64,000 nucleotides of DNA from Foliamicus sp965115835. Its GTDB lineage: Bacteria > Pseudomonadota > Gammaproteobacteria > Steroidobacterales > Foliamicaceae. Made by a program: the position numbers and the translations under genes. Location of the stretch: positions 1,860,001 to 1,924,000 of the forward strand of contig OZ220471.1 in assembly GCA_965115835.1 (NCBI GenBank), given 5' to 3'. The notes beneath the pieces were generated by a model, which saw only the letters and a program-made list of their open reading frames with translations, did no database searches and was not told where the DNA came from. Positions 63,414-64,000 of the stretch are shown here, in pieces. The stretch's first letter is position 1, and each line of letters opens with the position of its first letter.

Positions 63414-64000
63414 TTGAACCCTTCCACAGTCCACACCCGCGCCCTGCATGGCATCGACGCGCCCAGGGTCATCGTCGAGGTGGGCATCACCAACGGGCTG
63501 CCCGGCGCAACCGTGGTGGGCCTGCCGCAAAAGGAAGTGCGAGAGAGCATTTCGCGAGTGCGTCACGCCTTGAGGAGCTGCGGCTTCAAGATGCCGCCGC
63601 GTACGGTGACGGTCAATCTTGCGCCGGTGGAATTGCCCAAGAGCGGCGGGCGATACGACCTCGCCATCGCCCTGGGCATCCTCGCAGCCGACGGACAGAT
63701 CGACGCGGCCACGCTGGCAGGCACGGAGTTTCTGGGCGAACTGGCGCTGACCGGCGCCATCCGGCCAGTCCCCGGAATCCTGCCGTCGCTGCTGGCCGCG
63801 GTTCGCGACCGTCAGCTCGTCTACCTGCCGCACGGCAACGCCGGCGAGGCCGCGCTGGTGCGCCACGCCCGGGCTTGCGCGGTACGCGACCTGCGCCAAT
63901 TGACAGGCTGGCTGTACGCCAGCGACCGGCAGGAATACATTCCCTATCGGGGCGATGAGTCCGAGCGCCCCGAATACGCCAACCTCCGGGATGTGGTAGG
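63414..64000 (+). CDS. comM: ComM/YifB-family Mg-chelatase-like ATPase (3' end outside window)
   Basis: An open frame from a TTG at 63414 runs off the right edge (about 195 codons). It has an AGGGA ribosome site 6 bases upstream. The translation contains VHTRALHGIDAPRVIVEV, GLPGATVVGLPQKEVRESISRV and LPKSGGRYDLAIALGILAADG, the conserved N-terminal Lon-protease-like domain of ComM. ELALTGAIRPVPGILP follows. ComM is a hexameric helicase that extends branches during natural transformation. The AAA domain lies beyond the window. Confidence 0.92.
   Translation, partial: MNPSTVHTRALHGIDAPRVIVEVGITNGLPGATVVGLPQKEVRESISRVRHALRSCGFKMPPRTVTVNLAPVELPKSGGRYDLAIALGILAADGQIDAATLAGTEFLGELALTGAIRPVPGILPSLLAAVRDRQLVYLPHGNAGEAALVRHARACAVRDLRQLTGWLYASDRQEYIPYRGDESERPEYANLRDVV

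Noticed and set aside
61788..63899. 703-codon minus-strand frame ending as HemX
   Set aside because: The upstream part lies antisense to ubiK and comM and resembles nothing; the HemX start is at 62915.

Overview
The window comes from a GC-rich proteobacterium, most likely an uncultured gammaproteobacterium. The 16S rRNA gene reads as gammaproteobacterial. HemX/HemY, UbiK, ComM, Tag, PriA, GatCAB and a canonical atpIBEFHAGDC operon are all typical of that class. No tRNA gene, 23S rRNA or CRISPR array was seen.

Layout. (1) Positions 1-14074, minus strand: one giant open frame (at least 4691 codons, running off the left edge) for a secreted protein of fibronectin type III, Calx-beta and Ig/PKD-like modules, with a near-perfect internal duplication of about 1.32 kb. 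(2) 14.4-17.9 kb: a small MITE-like element, tyrS, then a lone 16S rRNA gene with its own promoter, boxA-like site and RNase III-type processing stem but no linked 23S/5S. (3) 17.9-26.6 kb: a DUF1330 gene, gatCAB, an ABC ATPase plus lipoprotein adaptor lacking a permease, priA, a glyoxalase-family remnant and tag. (4) 26.9-29.0 kb: a Cys-rich HvfA/bufferin-like precursor gene and a complete insertion sequence with 16-bp inverted repeats and a 9-bp target duplication. (5) 29.0-37.5 kb: housekeeping genes aroE, gor, an FAH-family hydrolase, xth, and a compact amidase-glmU-glmS cluster. (6) 37.7-47.6 kb, accessory: an outer-membrane beta-barrel gene flanked by direct repeats, a single-chain restriction-modification-helicase gene containing a G10 tract, a PIN-domain stub, an AAA ATPase, and an RTX gene split by an A8/T8 tract with a C12/G12 tract upstream. 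(7) 47.8-54.9 kb: the complete F1Fo ATP synthase operon, interrupted between atpA and atpG by a dispersed repeat. (8) 55.2-64.0 kb: a HExxH metallopeptidase-LRR fusion, a TonB-dependent receptor coupled to hemY and hemX, and divergently ubiK and comM (the latter leaving the right edge).

How it fits together. Most of the window is core metabolism and translation. The accessory islands carry surface or secreted proteins and a defence locus. Homopolymer tracts far longer than the GC background sit in or near the restriction enzyme and the RTX gene, which suggests phase-variable switching. At least three dispersed non-coding repeat families and one IS family (with a short MITE-like relative) have shaped the intergenic spaces.
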